From Epidermidibacterium keratini (lineage in GTDB: Bacteria; Actinomycetota; Actinomycetes; Mycobacteriales; Antricoccaceae): a stretch of DNA of 64,000 bases. The DNA is taken from the NCBI RefSeq assembly GCF_009834025.1, contig NZ_CP047156.1, forward strand, positions 3,122,067 to 3,186,066, written 5' to 3'. The first letter of the stretch is position 1, and each line of letters opens with the position of its first letter. The translations under genes and the position numbers were made by a program. Positions 17,365 through 26,568 of the stretch are shown piece after piece. The notes below the pieces were generated by a model that was not told where the DNA came from, made no database searches, and saw only the letters and a list, made by a program, of their open reading frames with translations.

Positions 17365-18303
17365 TTAGTCCTTGAGTTGGCGGTTGGTTTCGAGCTCGAT
17401 CATGGTGTCCGGCGGCAAGGTCGGATCGGCCTTGATCGGCGCCAGCTTCTTGGTACGCCGCTGCCGCTTCGACAGGTGGTTGGCCAGCTTGCTGAGCGAG
17501 TAGTTGATCAAGATGTAGACCGTCCCGATGATGATCGCCATCGGCACGTAGTTGTTGTAGCCGGCCGCGATCAGCTGGCCCTGACGCACCAGCTCGGGGT
17601 AGGCCACGATCAGACCCAGCGACGTGTCCTTCAGCGCGACCACGCTCTGGCTCACGATCGCCGGCAGCATCGTGCGGATTGCCTGCGGGGCAAGGATCAT
17701 GCGCAATGTCTGGCCCGACGTCAGGCCGACGGAGTACGCCGCCTCACGTTGCCCCTTCGGCACCGACTGCACACCCGCGCGGAAGATTTCCGCGAGCACC
17801 GAACCGTTGTAGAGCATCAGCCCGATCACCAGCGACGCGAGCGCACCTTGGCTGCGGCCGAGCCCGGCGTTGTCCATCAGCGTCGTGATGCCGAGGTCGT
17901 TGGAAAACGACTGCAGGGTGTCGGCGAAGCCGAGGAAGACAAACAGGATCAGCAGTACGAGCGGTACGGCGCGGAAGAACTCGACGATGACCGTCGAAAA
18001 CCACCGCAGCGGTGCAATCGTCGAGACGCGCATGGCGCCGAAGATTGCGCCGAACAGCAGCGACAGGATGATCGCCAGCACCGCCGCGATCAGCGTGTTG
18101 ATAAACGCATTGAGCAACACGGTGATCGTGTTGGGGTTAGCGAAGATCTCCCACTTCGCCGCAGCGAACTGGTTGGTCTCCACCATCCGCCACAGCAAAA
18201 AGCCAATGATGGCAGCGATAACGATGCCGCCGAGTACGCCGGCCAGCGCCTGCCGGCGACGTGCCTTCGGGCCCGGTGCGTCAAAGAGAACCGACGTGGT
18301 CAT
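17365..18303 (-). CDS. gluD: Glutamate-type ABC importer permease GluD
   Basis: Inner-membrane permease of a polar amino-acid importer, 312 residues. It has an N-terminal anchor helix and the HisM-type domain: a NTLIAAVLAIILSLLFG first helix, a VEFFRAVPLVLLI segment, and the EAA loop REAAYSVGLTSGQTLRMILA that contacts the ATPase. The basic C-terminal tail (KRQRRTKKLAPIK) is typical of actinobacterial GluD. Its ATG overlaps the gluC stop as ATGA, so the two subunits are translationally coupled. It is the last gene of the operon. Confidence 0.92.
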   Translation of the reverse strand: MTTSVLFDAPGPKARRRQALAGVLGGIVIAAIIGFLLWRMVETNQFAAAKWEIFANPNTITVLLNAFINTLIAAVLAIILSLLFGAIFGAMRVSTIAPLRWFSTVIVEFFRAVPLVLLILFVFLGFADTLQSFSNDLGITTLMDNAGLGRSQGALASLVIGLMLYNGSVLAEIFRAGVQSVPKGQREAAYSVGLTSGQTLRMILAPQAIRTMLPAIVSQSVVALKDTSLGLIVAYPELVRQGQLIAAGYNNYVPMAIIIGTVYILINYSLSKLANHLSKRQRRTKKLAPIKADPTLPPDTMIELETNRQLKD

Positions 18304-18974
18304 CGCACAACCTCCAGTCGGCGCTCCAGGAACCGCGAGACGCCCGATATCGCAAACACAATGATGATGTAGCCGAGCGCCGTACCGAAGAACACCCAGT
18401 AGAGCGCCTGTGGTTCGTCGCGCACGAGGCCCTTCATGACGAACGAGGCCTCAGCGATCAGGAACGCCTCGGCGATCGCGGAGTTCTTCACCAGCGCGAT
18501 CAGCACGCTGGCCAGCGGCGGGATCACCGCCCGCATCGCCTGCGGCAGGATCACCAGCGACAGGTTCTGCCCAAACGTCAACCCGATCGAACGCGCCGCC
18601 TCGGCCTGCCCCGGGTTGACCGAGTTGATGCCTGAGCGCACCGCCTCGCAGATGAACGCCGAGGTGTACGTCGCCAGCGCCGCGACGGCAAACCCGAACG
18701 TGTGGTCGCCGGTGATGCCCAACAGTCCCGGTAGCCCGAACGTGAAGACCACGAACAGCAGCACCAGGGGAGTGTTGCGGAAGATGTTGATGTACGACGT
18801 ACCAACCGCCCGCAACGCAGGCACCGGCGATACGCGGCACGCCGCGAGCAAGGTGCCGACGATGAGGGCGATGATCCCGGCCAGGAACGACAGCTTGATG
18901 GTTTCCCAGAAACCATCGAGCAGTTTGTCCATGTTGTCGGTGAGCACCGACAAACCGCTGAAGAAGTTCTCCAC
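18300..18974 (-). CDS. gluC: Glutamate-type ABC importer permease GluC
   Basis: Second permease subunit, 224 residues, forming a heterodimer with GluD. It has the HisQM-type fold with TSYINIFRNTPLVLLFV and the EAA loop AEAARSIGLTFGQNLSLVIL. Start is GTG at 18974. A strong stem-loop lies between it and gluB, which probably lowers permease output relative to the abundant binding protein. Confidence 0.92.
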   Translation of the reverse strand: MENFFSGLSVLTDNMDKLLDGFWETIKLSFLAGIIALIVGTLLAACRVSPVPALRAVGTSYINIFRNTPLVLLFVVFTFGLPGLLGITGDHTFGFAVAALATYTSAFICEAVRSGINSVNPGQAEAARSIGLTFGQNLSLVILPQAMRAVIPPLASVLIALVKNSAIAEAFLIAEASFVMKGLVRDEPQALYWVFFGTALGYIIIVFAISGVSRFLERRLEVVR

Positions 18975-19025
18975 GAGCTATATGTCCTCTACAGAACAGA
19001 TGCGGCCGGTGTCGGCCGCTGGGGC

Positions 19026-19060
19026 GCGTGTGGCGGGCAGGTGACCCGCCCGCCACACGC
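19026..19060 (-). terminator. gluB-gluC intergenic hairpin (attenuator or mRNA stabiliser)
   Basis: Perfect 13-bp inverted repeat, GCGTGTGGCGGGC (19026-19038) and GCCCGCCACACGC (19048-19060), with a 9-base loop. It lies 19 bases after the gluB stop and about 50 bases before the gluC start. There is no U-run, so it is better read as a partial terminator or 3'-end protector that allows more GluB than GluC/GluD, as for REP elements after other binding-protein genes. Confidence 0.7.
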
Positions 19061-19078
19061 GGTAGGTAGTGCTGTGCG

Positions 19079-19960
19079 CTAGGAGCAGGAGTCCGTCTTC
19101 GGCGGCTCCGGCGCCTCGACGTCGGCCTTGCCGAGCGTGTCGTCAAACGCGGTCTTCCAGCTGTCGTCGTCGACCATCTCGTTGATCGTGTCGGTCAGGA
19201 ACTCGCACATCGCGGTGTCGCCGAGCTTGAAGCCGATCCCGTAGCGCTCCTCGGAGAACGGATCGCCCACGACCTTCAGGTTGTCCGGGTCCTGGGCGGC
19301 GTAGCCGAGCAGGATCGGACCGTCGGTGGTCACCGCGTCGACGGTGCCGTTTTGCAGCGCCTGCACGCACTCGGAGTAGGTGCCGGCCGGCTTCGGGGCT
19401 GCGCCGTACTTTTCAGCGACGGTCTTGATCGAGGTCGAGCCGTCGACCGAGCACACGCCCTTGCCACTCAGATCTTCCGGACCCTTGATCGAGTCGTCGT
19501 CCTTCTTGACGAGCAGCTGCTGACCGGTGACGTAGTACGGACCCGCCATGCCGACGACCTGCTTGCGCTGGTCGGTGATCGAGTACGACGCGACCACGAT
19601 GTCGACCGTCCCGTTCTGGATGAACGGCTCGCGATTGGAGGAAATCGCCTCCACCCACTCGATCTGGTCGCCGGGGATGCCGAGCTTGCCGGCGACGTAC
19701 TTGGCGACCTCGATGTCGAAGCCCTCGGGTACGTCGCCCTTAGCCGGGTCCTTATAACCCAGGCCCGGCTGGTCGAACTTCACGCCGATCTTGATGGTGC
19801 CGGCCTTGTTGATCGTCTCCATCGTCGAACCGGCCTCGAACGAGGCCGACGTGTCGACGCTGGGCTCCGAGCCGCTGCCGCTGTCGTCTGCCTTGCCGCA
19901 GCCGGTCAAGGCGAGCGCCATCGCTGCTACTGCCGCGACGGCTGCCAACTTCTTTCGCAT
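19079..19960 (-). CDS. gluB: Glutamate-binding lipoprotein GluB
   Basis: Extracytoplasmic solute-binding protein of the importer, 293 residues. Signal peptide with lipobox ALTGC, a Ser/Gly/Asp linker, then the family 3 binding fold: GTIKIGVKFDQPGLGY, GFDIEVAKYVAGKLGI and the ligand loop VASYSITDQRKQVV. The YSITDQR segment and internal cysteines (GVCSVDGSTS, CEFLTD) resemble Corynebacterium GluB. The ATG at 19960 follows GGAAGG. Glutamate is the likely ligand, with aspartate or glutamine possible. Confidence 0.9.
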   Translation of the reverse strand: MRKKLAAVAAVAAMALALTGCGKADDSGSGSEPSVDTSASFEAGSTMETINKAGTIKIGVKFDQPGLGYKDPAKGDVPEGFDIEVAKYVAGKLGIPGDQIEWVEAISSNREPFIQNGTVDIVVASYSITDQRKQVVGMAGPYYVTGQQLLVKKDDDSIKGPEDLSGKGVCSVDGSTSIKTVAEKYGAAPKPAGTYSECVQALQNGTVDAVTTDGPILLGYAAQDPDNLKVVGDPFSEERYGIGFKLGDTAMCEFLTDTINEMVDDDSWKTAFDDTLGKADVEAPEPPKTDSCS

Positions 19961-20031
19961 AACGCGCCTTCCCTTGTTTTTGTGGGTCGTCCGGCTGGGC
20001 CGGCCCCTCCGAACCTCGCGGTCCGGTGGAT

Positions 20032-20853
<822 letters not shown>

Positions 20854-20900
20854 GGGGCAAAACAGTATCGGTTGGGCTTGTCCTTTCTCGAACAAGACCC

Positions 20901-20916
20901 GTTACAACCAGGTAAC
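20901..20916. promoter_or_regulatory. Candidate GlnR box upstream of gluA
   Basis: GTTAC-AACCAG-GTAAC, a perfect 5-bp dyad with a 6-base spacer. It matches the GTnAC-N6-GnAAC pattern known for GlnR, the nitrogen regulator of many actinomycetes. An imperfect further half-site (GAACA) lies 6 bases to its left. The position, 48 bases upstream of the chosen gluA start, suits transcriptional control of a glutamate importer by nitrogen status. Confidence 0.5.
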
Positions 20917-20997
20917 AGGTGCTGATTTCTGGTGTGGGTTGTGCGCATGGCGCCCACACGCCGTGGCTCGTTGCGGCTCTGGCTCCCCGCGACCTGC

Positions 20998-21097
20998 GGT
21001 GCGTTTCACCCCGCTATCTGGCCCAGAGCGGGGCGTAAGGCACCGCGAGTCGGCGGAGCGGGGCGAAACCCACCGCGCGTGAGGGCACTCACGCGCG
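20998..21097. repeat. Repeat block upstream of egtB
   Basis: An 18-base arm (GGTGCGTTTCACCCCGCT, 20998-21015) is inverted at 21057-21074 with two mismatches. Two 30-base direct units start AGCGGGGCG at 21027 and 21057. A 10-bp hairpin CGCGCGTGAG (21074-21083) / CTCACGCGCG (21088-21097) follows. It may be a small mobile repeat or a structured leader. Confidence 0.6.
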
Positions 21098-21168
21098 CGG
21101 AAAAGATCAACCGGTTCAATCTGGCGCAGCGGGTTACATGTCGGTGCCTTCTGGGAAATTCTCTAGTT

Positions 21169-22488
21169 ATGAGCACCTTCGCCGCAGAAGACCGCCTCGC
21201 CTCCACTGACACCGACCGTGACGGCCTGCGTGAGCGCTACCGCGCCGTACGCCGCTACACCGAGAAGCTCGCCGCGCCCCTCTCGCCGGAAGACCAGACC
21301 GTGCAGTCGATGCCCGACGTCTCACCGACGAAGTGGCACCGCGCCCACGTGACCTGGTTTTTCGAGACGTTCGTACTGGCCGGCGCTGAACCCGACTTCA
21401 AGGCCCACGAAGAGACCTACTGGTTCCTCTTCAACAGCTACTACGAGGGCGTCGGCCCGCGCTACTCCCGACCCATGCGCGGCGTCATCAGCCGCCCGGG
21501 TGCCCATGATGTCGGCGTCTACCGCGACGTCGTCGACGACCGGATGGTCAGCCTCATCGACCGCCTCGACGACGGCAGCCTCACCAAGCTCGCCGACACC
21601 ATCGAGCTCGGCTTCCACCATGAGCAGCAGCACCAGGAGCTGCTGCTCATGGACATCAAGCACGTCCTGTCGCTCAACCCGCTGCGCCCGGTGTACGCCG
21701 GAGAGCCCGCACTGACCGAGCCGATGGCCGCGCCCGGCGACGCCGGCTGGGTCGACTTCGAGGGCGGGCTGGTCGAGATCGGCCACGACGGCGACGGCTT
21801 CCACTTCGACAACGAGCTGCCCGCTCACCAGCAGTTCCTACTGCCCTACCGGCTTGCCGACCGCCTCGTCACCAACGGCGAGTGGATGCAATTCATGGCC
21901 GATGGCGGCTACCAGCGGCACGAGTTCTGGCTGTCCGACGGCTGGGCCAAGATCCAGGAGGAAGGCTGGTCGGCGCCGTACTACTGGACCGAGGAGGATG
22001 GGCTCTGGCTCGAGCACACGCTGCACGGCACCCGCCCGGTCGACCCGGCGCTGCCGGTCTGCCACGTCAGCCACTACGAGGCCGACGCCTACGCGAGCTG
22101 GGCCGGCAAGCGGCTGCCCAGCGAGGCCGAGTGGGAGCACGCCGCCCGCCAGCAGGAGGGCACGCAGGTCAGCGGCAACGTCGCCGACAACCAGACCTGG
22201 CACCCGCAGCCGGCCGGCGCACCCACCGGCAAGCTGCGCCAGCTGTTCGGTGACTGTTGGGAGTGGACCGGTACGTCGTACCTGCCGTATCCCGGATTCC
22301 ACCCGGCCGAAGGCGCCGTGGGGGAGTACAACGGCAAGTTCATGTCGAGCCAGATGGTGCTGCGCGGCGGCTGCGCGCTCACCCCGCCCGGGCATGCGCG
22401 CGTCTCCTATCGCAACTTCTTCCCGCCGGGCGCCCGCTGGCCGATGACCGGCGTACGCCTCGCTGACGGCGGGGCGCCGGCGGCATGA
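21169..22488 (+). CDS. egtB: Ergothioneine sulfoxide synthase EgtB
   Basis: Non-heme iron enzyme that joins hercynine and a thiol with O2 to give a sulfoxide, on the way to ergothioneine. 439 residues from the ATG at 21169. An N-terminal DinB-like domain carries the iron ligands in WHRAH (about 56-60) and HEQQHQE (about 151-157), followed by a formylglycine-generating-enzyme-like domain with GDCWEWTGTSYLPYPGF. The C-terminus reads VSYRNFFPPGARWPMTGVRL, not the RNWDYP-type end of mycobacterial EgtB that binds gamma-glutamylcysteine, so it may use cysteine directly. Overlaps egtD as ATGA. Confidence 0.92.
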   Translation: MSTFAAEDRLASTDTDRDGLRERYRAVRRYTEKLAAPLSPEDQTVQSMPDVSPTKWHRAHVTWFFETFVLAGAEPDFKAHEETYWFLFNSYYEGVGPRYSRPMRGVISRPGAHDVGVYRDVVDDRMVSLIDRLDDGSLTKLADTIELGFHHEQQHQELLLMDIKHVLSLNPLRPVYAGEPALTEPMAAPGDAGWVDFEGGLVEIGHDGDGFHFDNELPAHQQFLLPYRLADRLVTNGEWMQFMADGGYQRHEFWLSDGWAKIQEEGWSAPYYWTEEDGLWLEHTLHGTRPVDPALPVCHVSHYEADAYASWAGKRLPSEAEWEHAARQQEGTQVSGNVADNQTWHPQPAGAPTGKLRQLFGDCWEWTGTSYLPYPGFHPAEGAVGEYNGKFMSSQMVLRGGCALTPPGHARVSYRNFFPPGARWPMTGVRLADGGAPAA

Positions 22489-23471
22489 CCGCACCGGTTC
22501 GCGAGTGCGTCGACGGCGCACCGATCGACATCCTGCTGCGCCCGGAAGACCTGCGCGCAGCGCTGCTCACCGACGCCCGCGAAGGCCTGGGCAGTACGCC
22601 GAAGACGCTGCCGCCGAAGTACTTCTATGACGCCGAAGGCAGCCGGCTGTTTGAGCAGATCACCCGGCAGCCGAAGTACTACCCGACCCGCACCGAGCAC
22701 GCCATCCTGAGCGAGTACGCCGAGGAGATCGCGCAGGCCGCCGGCGCGGAGGTGCTGCTTGAGCTCGGGTCCGGCTCCTCGGAGAAGACCCGGCTGCTGC
22801 TCGATGCGATGGGTGAGCGACTGGATGGCTATGTGCCGGTCGACGTGAGTCCCGATGCGCTCCGCGAGGCGATCTTGAGGCTGCGCGTCGACTACCCGGA
22901 CCTCCACGTACACGGCGCCGTCGCCGACTTCGACCACCACCTCGGTGATCTGCCCGCGCCGGGCAAGCGCATGGTCGCGCTGCTGGGCAGCACGCTCGGC
23001 AACTACCGCCCGCACGAGCGGGCCCGCTTCCTCGGCGCGATTGCCAGTGCCATGCACCCTGGCGAGTCCCTGTTGCTGGGCCTTGACCTGGTGAAGGATC
23101 CCTCGCGGCTCGTCGCGGCGTACGACGACGCCGCCGGCGTGACCGCGGCATTCAACCGCAACGTGCTGCGCGTGCTCAACCGCGAGCTGGGTGCCGACTT
23201 CGCGCCGGATGCCTTCGAGCACGTCGCGCGGTGGGATTCAGGCGGCGAGTGGATGGAGATGCGGCTACGGGCAACCCGGCCGATGAAGGTGCGCCTGCCC
23301 GCAATCGAGCTTGACGTCGACTTCGCAGACGGCGAGGAGCTGCGCACCGAGACGTCGGCGAAGTTCCGCCGCGAGCCGATCACCGAGGAGCTTTCCCAGC
23401 ACGGGCTCAGCGTCGTGAAGTGGTGGAGTGACCCCGCAGGCGACTACGCCATGCTGCTTGCTGTGAAGTGA
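22485..23471 (+). CDS. egtD: L-histidine N-alpha-methyltransferase EgtD
   Basis: Trimethylates histidine to hercynine with SAM, the first step of ergothioneine synthesis. 328 residues with the EgtD hallmarks: LPPKYFYDAEGSRLFEQIT, EVLLELGSGSSEKTRLLLDA as the SAM loop, VPVDVSPDALREA, and MVALLGSTLGNYRP. It follows egtB with an ATGA overlap, so the two enzymes are co-translated. No egtA, egtC or egtE is adjacent, so a C-S lyase must be encoded elsewhere. Confidence 0.94.
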   Translation: MTAPVRECVDGAPIDILLRPEDLRAALLTDAREGLGSTPKTLPPKYFYDAEGSRLFEQITRQPKYYPTRTEHAILSEYAEEIAQAAGAEVLLELGSGSSEKTRLLLDAMGERLDGYVPVDVSPDALREAILRLRVDYPDLHVHGAVADFDHHLGDLPAPGKRMVALLGSTLGNYRPHERARFLGAIASAMHPGESLLLGLDLVKDPSRLVAAYDDAAGVTAAFNRNVLRVLNRELGADFAPDAFEHVARWDSGGEWMEMRLRATRPMKVRLPAIELDVDFADGEELRTETSAKFRREPITEELSQHGLSVVKWWSDPAGDYAMLLAVK

Positions 23472-23630
23472 CCTACAGGGCACGAATCGGTATCGGTCGC
23501 AGGCCCGTATCGGACACGGGGTGGATTCGGTCACGTGCACCGCTACCCTTAACGCACAATCAACGTCAAAGGCCCACGGTGCAGTGCCGTTACGTGCTCG
23601 CCGCGCGGTCGTGTGGGAAAGGAGACGGTC

Positions 23631-24698
23631 TTGCGCCGTCTGGGATTCTTCCGTCGGGGCGCCATCGTCGCCTCGATCGCATCCGTCGCGCTCGTCCTCT
23701 CGGCGTGCAGCGGCAACTCTGGTGACGACTCGGGCAGTGGCAGCGACGGCGGCGGAGGTGGCAAGCCGGTAGTCGGCGTCGTCTTCGATGTCGGCGGCCG
23801 CGGCGACAAGTCGTTCAACGACTCCGCCGCCGCTGGTGTCGACAAGGCCGTCGAGGAGCTGGGCCTGGAGAAGCCGGTCGAGCTGTCGGGCAAGCCCGAC
23901 GAGCCGGACTCCGACAAGGAAGACCGCATCCGTCAGGTCGCCGACAACGGCGCCGACACGATCGTGGTCGTCGGCTTCGCCAACGCCGAGCCGCTGCGCA
24001 CCGTGGCCCCCGAGTACCCGGACGTCAAGTTCGTGATGCTCGACAACGGCACCATCGAAGAGGACAACGTCCAGGGCGTGACCTTCAAGGACAACGAAAA
24101 CGCCTTCCTCGTCGGCGCTGTTGCGGCTCTTGCCTCGCAGACCAACGCTGTTGGCTTCGTCGGTGGCGTCAACGAGACGCTGATCAACAACTTCCAGGTG
24201 GGCTACGAGGCCGGTGCCAAGCAGGCCAAGCCAGACGTCGCCGTCGACTCCAAGTACCTGACCGAGGCCGGCGACTACAGCGGTTACGCCGACCCGGGCA
24301 AGGGCAAGATCACCGCCCAGGGCGAGTACGACGCGGGCGCCGACATTGTCTACGCCGCAGCGGGTCTATCTAACAACGGTGTCTTCGAGGCCGCGGCCGA
24401 GAAGGGCAAGTGGGCGATCGGCACCGACTCCGACCAGTACCTCACCGCTGACGCTGCGGTGAAGGAGTCGATCATCGCCTCGGCCATCAAGAAGCTGGAC
24501 GTTGCGTCGTACAACTTCATCAAGTCGGTCGCCGACGACACGTTCGAGGCCGGCAACGTCTCACTGGGTCTGAAGGACGACGGCGTTGACTACGTCATCA
24601 ACAACGAGCAGATCAAGTCGCAGGTCGGTGCCCAGGTCGATGACCTGAAGCAGCAGATCATCGACGGCGAGATCGAGGTTCCGAGCGCCGGCGAGTAA
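23631..24698 (+). CDS. BMP-family nucleoside-binding lipoprotein
   Basis: Extracytoplasmic binding protein of a nucleoside ABC importer (PnrA/BmpA family), 355 residues. TTG at 23631 is the likely start, 7 bases after AGGAGA. Signal peptide with lipobox LVLSAC, then VVGVVFDVGGRGDKSFNDSA, the classic BMP opening, and GFVGGVNETLINNFQVGYEAG. The downstream ATPase, permeases, cytidine deaminase and thymidine phosphorylase support nucleosides as ligands. The stop is followed by a dispersed repeat copy within the operon. Confidence 0.92.
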   Translation: MRRLGFFRRGAIVASIASVALVLSACSGNSGDDSGSGSDGGGGGKPVVGVVFDVGGRGDKSFNDSAAAGVDKAVEELGLEKPVELSGKPDEPDSDKEDRIRQVADNGADTIVVVGFANAEPLRTVAPEYPDVKFVMLDNGTIEEDNVQGVTFKDNENAFLVGAVAALASQTNAVGFVGGVNETLINNFQVGYEAGAKQAKPDVAVDSKYLTEAGDYSGYADPGKGKITAQGEYDAGADIVYAAAGLSNNGVFEAAAEKGKWAIGTDSDQYLTADAAVKESIIASAIKKLDVASYNFIKSVADDTFEAGNVSLGLKDDGVDYVINNEQIKSQVGAQVDDLKQQIIDGEIEVPSAGE

Positions 24699-24708
24699 TT
24701 GCCACTTC

Positions 24709-24856
24709 CGGTTGTCGAGACCTCCTGCTGCGGCGGGAGGTCTCGACAACCGGCGCTCGTTCCTCGCGCCTGCTCGACCACCGATAAGCTGCCGGACCAC
24801 CTCCCGGTGGTCGAGCAACGAGGGAGCGCCAGCGACCGAGTGGTTGTCGAGACCCA
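24709..24856. repeat. Dispersed intergenic repeat, copy C (palindromic double copy)
   Basis: The longest copy: GGTTGTCGAGACC and GGTCTCGACAACC elements face each other, followed by TGCTCGACCACCG, then the inverted form GGTGGTCGAGCAACGAGGG and a final GGTTGTCGAGACC. It lies inside the nucleoside-uptake operon between the binding-protein and ATPase genes, so it would be present in the mRNA as a large fold-back structure. Confidence 0.85.
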
Positions 24857-24876
24857 GACCGCCTACTGAGGTGAGC

Positions 24877-26568
24877 ATGACTGCACAGGCTTCCGGCCCG
24901 GCGCCCACGAACGCGCCCGGCGCCGACTCGGCGTACGCCGTCGAACTCGTCGATATCACCAAGCGATTTCCCGGCGTTGTTGCCAACAAGGACATCAACC
25001 TGAAGGTGCGCCGCGGCACGGTGCACGCCATCGTCGGCGAAAACGGCGCGGGCAAGTCGACGCTGATGAAGACGCTCTACGGGATGCAGCGCCCCGACGA
25101 GGGCCAGATCTTCATCGACGGCACGCTCACCACGTTTCATTCGCCGGCCGACGCGATCGCGGTCGGCATCGGCATGGTGCACCAGCACTTCATGCTTGCC
25201 GAGAACTTCACCGTGCTGGAAAACATCGTCCTCGGCGCGGAAAAGCTGCACGGCATCGGCGACTCGGCGCGCGAGGTCATCGCCAAGATCGGCAGCGACT
25301 ACGGCCTGGAGGTCGAACCCGACGAGCTCGTCGCCAACCTCGGTGTCGGCGACCGGCAGCGCGTGGAGATCATCAAGGTCCTCTATCGCGGCGCCAAGAC
25401 GATCATCCTCGACGAGCCGACCGCCGTACTCGTCCCGCAAGAGGTCGACGAGCTCTTCGACAACCTGCGCGAGCTCAAGAGCGAAGGCCTGACGGTCATC
25501 TTCATCTCGCACAAGCTCGACGAGGTGCTCTCGGTCGCTGACGACGTCACCGTCATCCGCCGCGGCACCACCGTCGCCGAGGTCGACCCGAAGCAGACCA
25601 CCGCGCGCGAGCTCGCCGAGCTGATGGTCGGCAACGAGCTCCCCGAGCCGGCCACCCGCGGCAACACCGTGCAGGAGCACGTCGTACTCGACATCCGCGA
25701 CCTCGTCGTCCACGACGCCACCGGACGGTCGGTCGTAGATGACATCGACCTGCAGATCCACGCCGGCGAGGTCCTCGGGATCGCCGGTGTGGAAGGAAAC
25801 GGCCAGGAAGAGCTGATCGAGGCGATCATCGGCATGGCCATCGTGCAAAACGGCACCATCTCGCTCGAGGGCGAAGACATCGCGGAGTGGTCGACCCGCA
25901 AGCGCCGCGAGTCAGGCGTGGGCCTGATTCCCTCGGACCGGCATCGCTTCGGGCTGCTGCTGGACTCCTCGCTCTGGGAAAACCGCATCCTCGGCCACCA
26001 GACCGAGAAGCCCAACGTCAAGGGGCCGTGGATCGACGTCAAGGCCGCCAAGGCCGACACCGTGCGCATCGTCGCCGAAGAAGACGTCCGCACCCCGAGC
26101 ATCGACGTGACCGCCGGTTCGCTGTCTGGCGGCAACCAGCAAAAGCTCATCATCGGCCGCGAGATGGCCCACACGCCCAAGCTGCTGATCGCCGCACATC
26201 CCACCCGTGGCGTGGATGTCGGCGCGCAGGCCGCGATCTGGGACAAGCTGCGCGCCGCCCGTGCCGCCGGCATGGCGATGCTGCTGATCTCGGCCGACCT
26301 CGACGAGCTGATCGGACTCTCTGACCGGCTCGAGGTCATCCTGCGCGGCAAGCTGGTGCGCTCCTTCGATCCGAGCAAGGTCACCCCCGAGGACCTCGGC
26401 AGCGCGATGACCGGCGCCGACGGATCTCGCGACGTGCGCACCACCGGAGGCGACGGCTCTGACGGGCGCACGCGTGATGCCGGACCGCCAGCCGCACAGT
26501 CGCCGGGCAGTACGCCGACACCGTCGGGCAGTACGCCGGTCGCACCCGATTCGGAGGAGACTCGATGA
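24877..26568 (+). CDS. Nucleoside ABC importer ATPase (double ABC)
   Basis: 563-residue fused ATPase of the sugar/nucleoside CUT2-like type. The first ABC domain has Walker A GENGAGKST, an NLGVGDRQRVEIIKVLYRG signature region and IILDEPTAVLVPQEV. The second has a degenerate Walker A (GVEGNGQEEL) and SLSGGNQQKLIIGREMA. The ATG at 24877 follows GAGGTGA. A Gly/Ser/Thr/Pro-rich tail of about 50 residues is unusual for the family and contains a near-repeat SPGSTPTPSGSTPV. Couples by ATGA overlap to the permease gene. Confidence 0.92.
   Translation: MTAQASGPAPTNAPGADSAYAVELVDITKRFPGVVANKDINLKVRRGTVHAIVGENGAGKSTLMKTLYGMQRPDEGQIFIDGTLTTFHSPADAIAVGIGMVHQHFMLAENFTVLENIVLGAEKLHGIGDSAREVIAKIGSDYGLEVEPDELVANLGVGDRQRVEIIKVLYRGAKTIILDEPTAVLVPQEVDELFDNLRELKSEGLTVIFISHKLDEVLSVADDVTVIRRGTTVAEVDPKQTTARELAELMVGNELPEPATRGNTVQEHVVLDIRDLVVHDATGRSVVDDIDLQIHAGEVLGIAGVEGNGQEELIEAIIGMAIVQNGTISLEGEDIAEWSTRKRRESGVGLIPSDRHRFGLLLDSSLWENRILGHQTEKPNVKGPWIDVKAAKADTVRIVAEEDVRTPSIDVTAGSLSGGNQQKLIIGREMAHTPKLLIAAHPTRGVDVGAQAAIWDKLRAARAAGMAMLLISADLDELIGLSDRLEVILRGKLVRSFDPSKVTPEDLGSAMTGADGSRDVRTTGGDGSDGRTRDAGPPAAQSPGSTPTPSGSTPVAPDSEETR

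Larger units (their letters stand above)
20854..21168. promoter_or_regulatory. Divergent gap between gluA and egtB
   Basis: 315 bases that must hold the promoters for gluABCD (leftward) and egtBD (rightward). It contains the GTTAC-N6-GTAAC dyad near gluA, then a block of direct and inverted repeats at 20998-21097, described separately. No protein is convincingly encoded here, although the egtB frame stays open. Confidence 0.6.

Noticed and set aside
20932-21168. N-terminal extension of EgtB from an upstream start
   Set aside because: The 79-codon extension lies in the repeat block and lacks similarity to the family; EgtB normally starts just before the RYRAVRRYTE helix.
24658-25848. Minus-strand open frame of 396 codons
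   Set aside because: Antisense to the nucleoside ABC ATPase; composition is that of a shadow frame.
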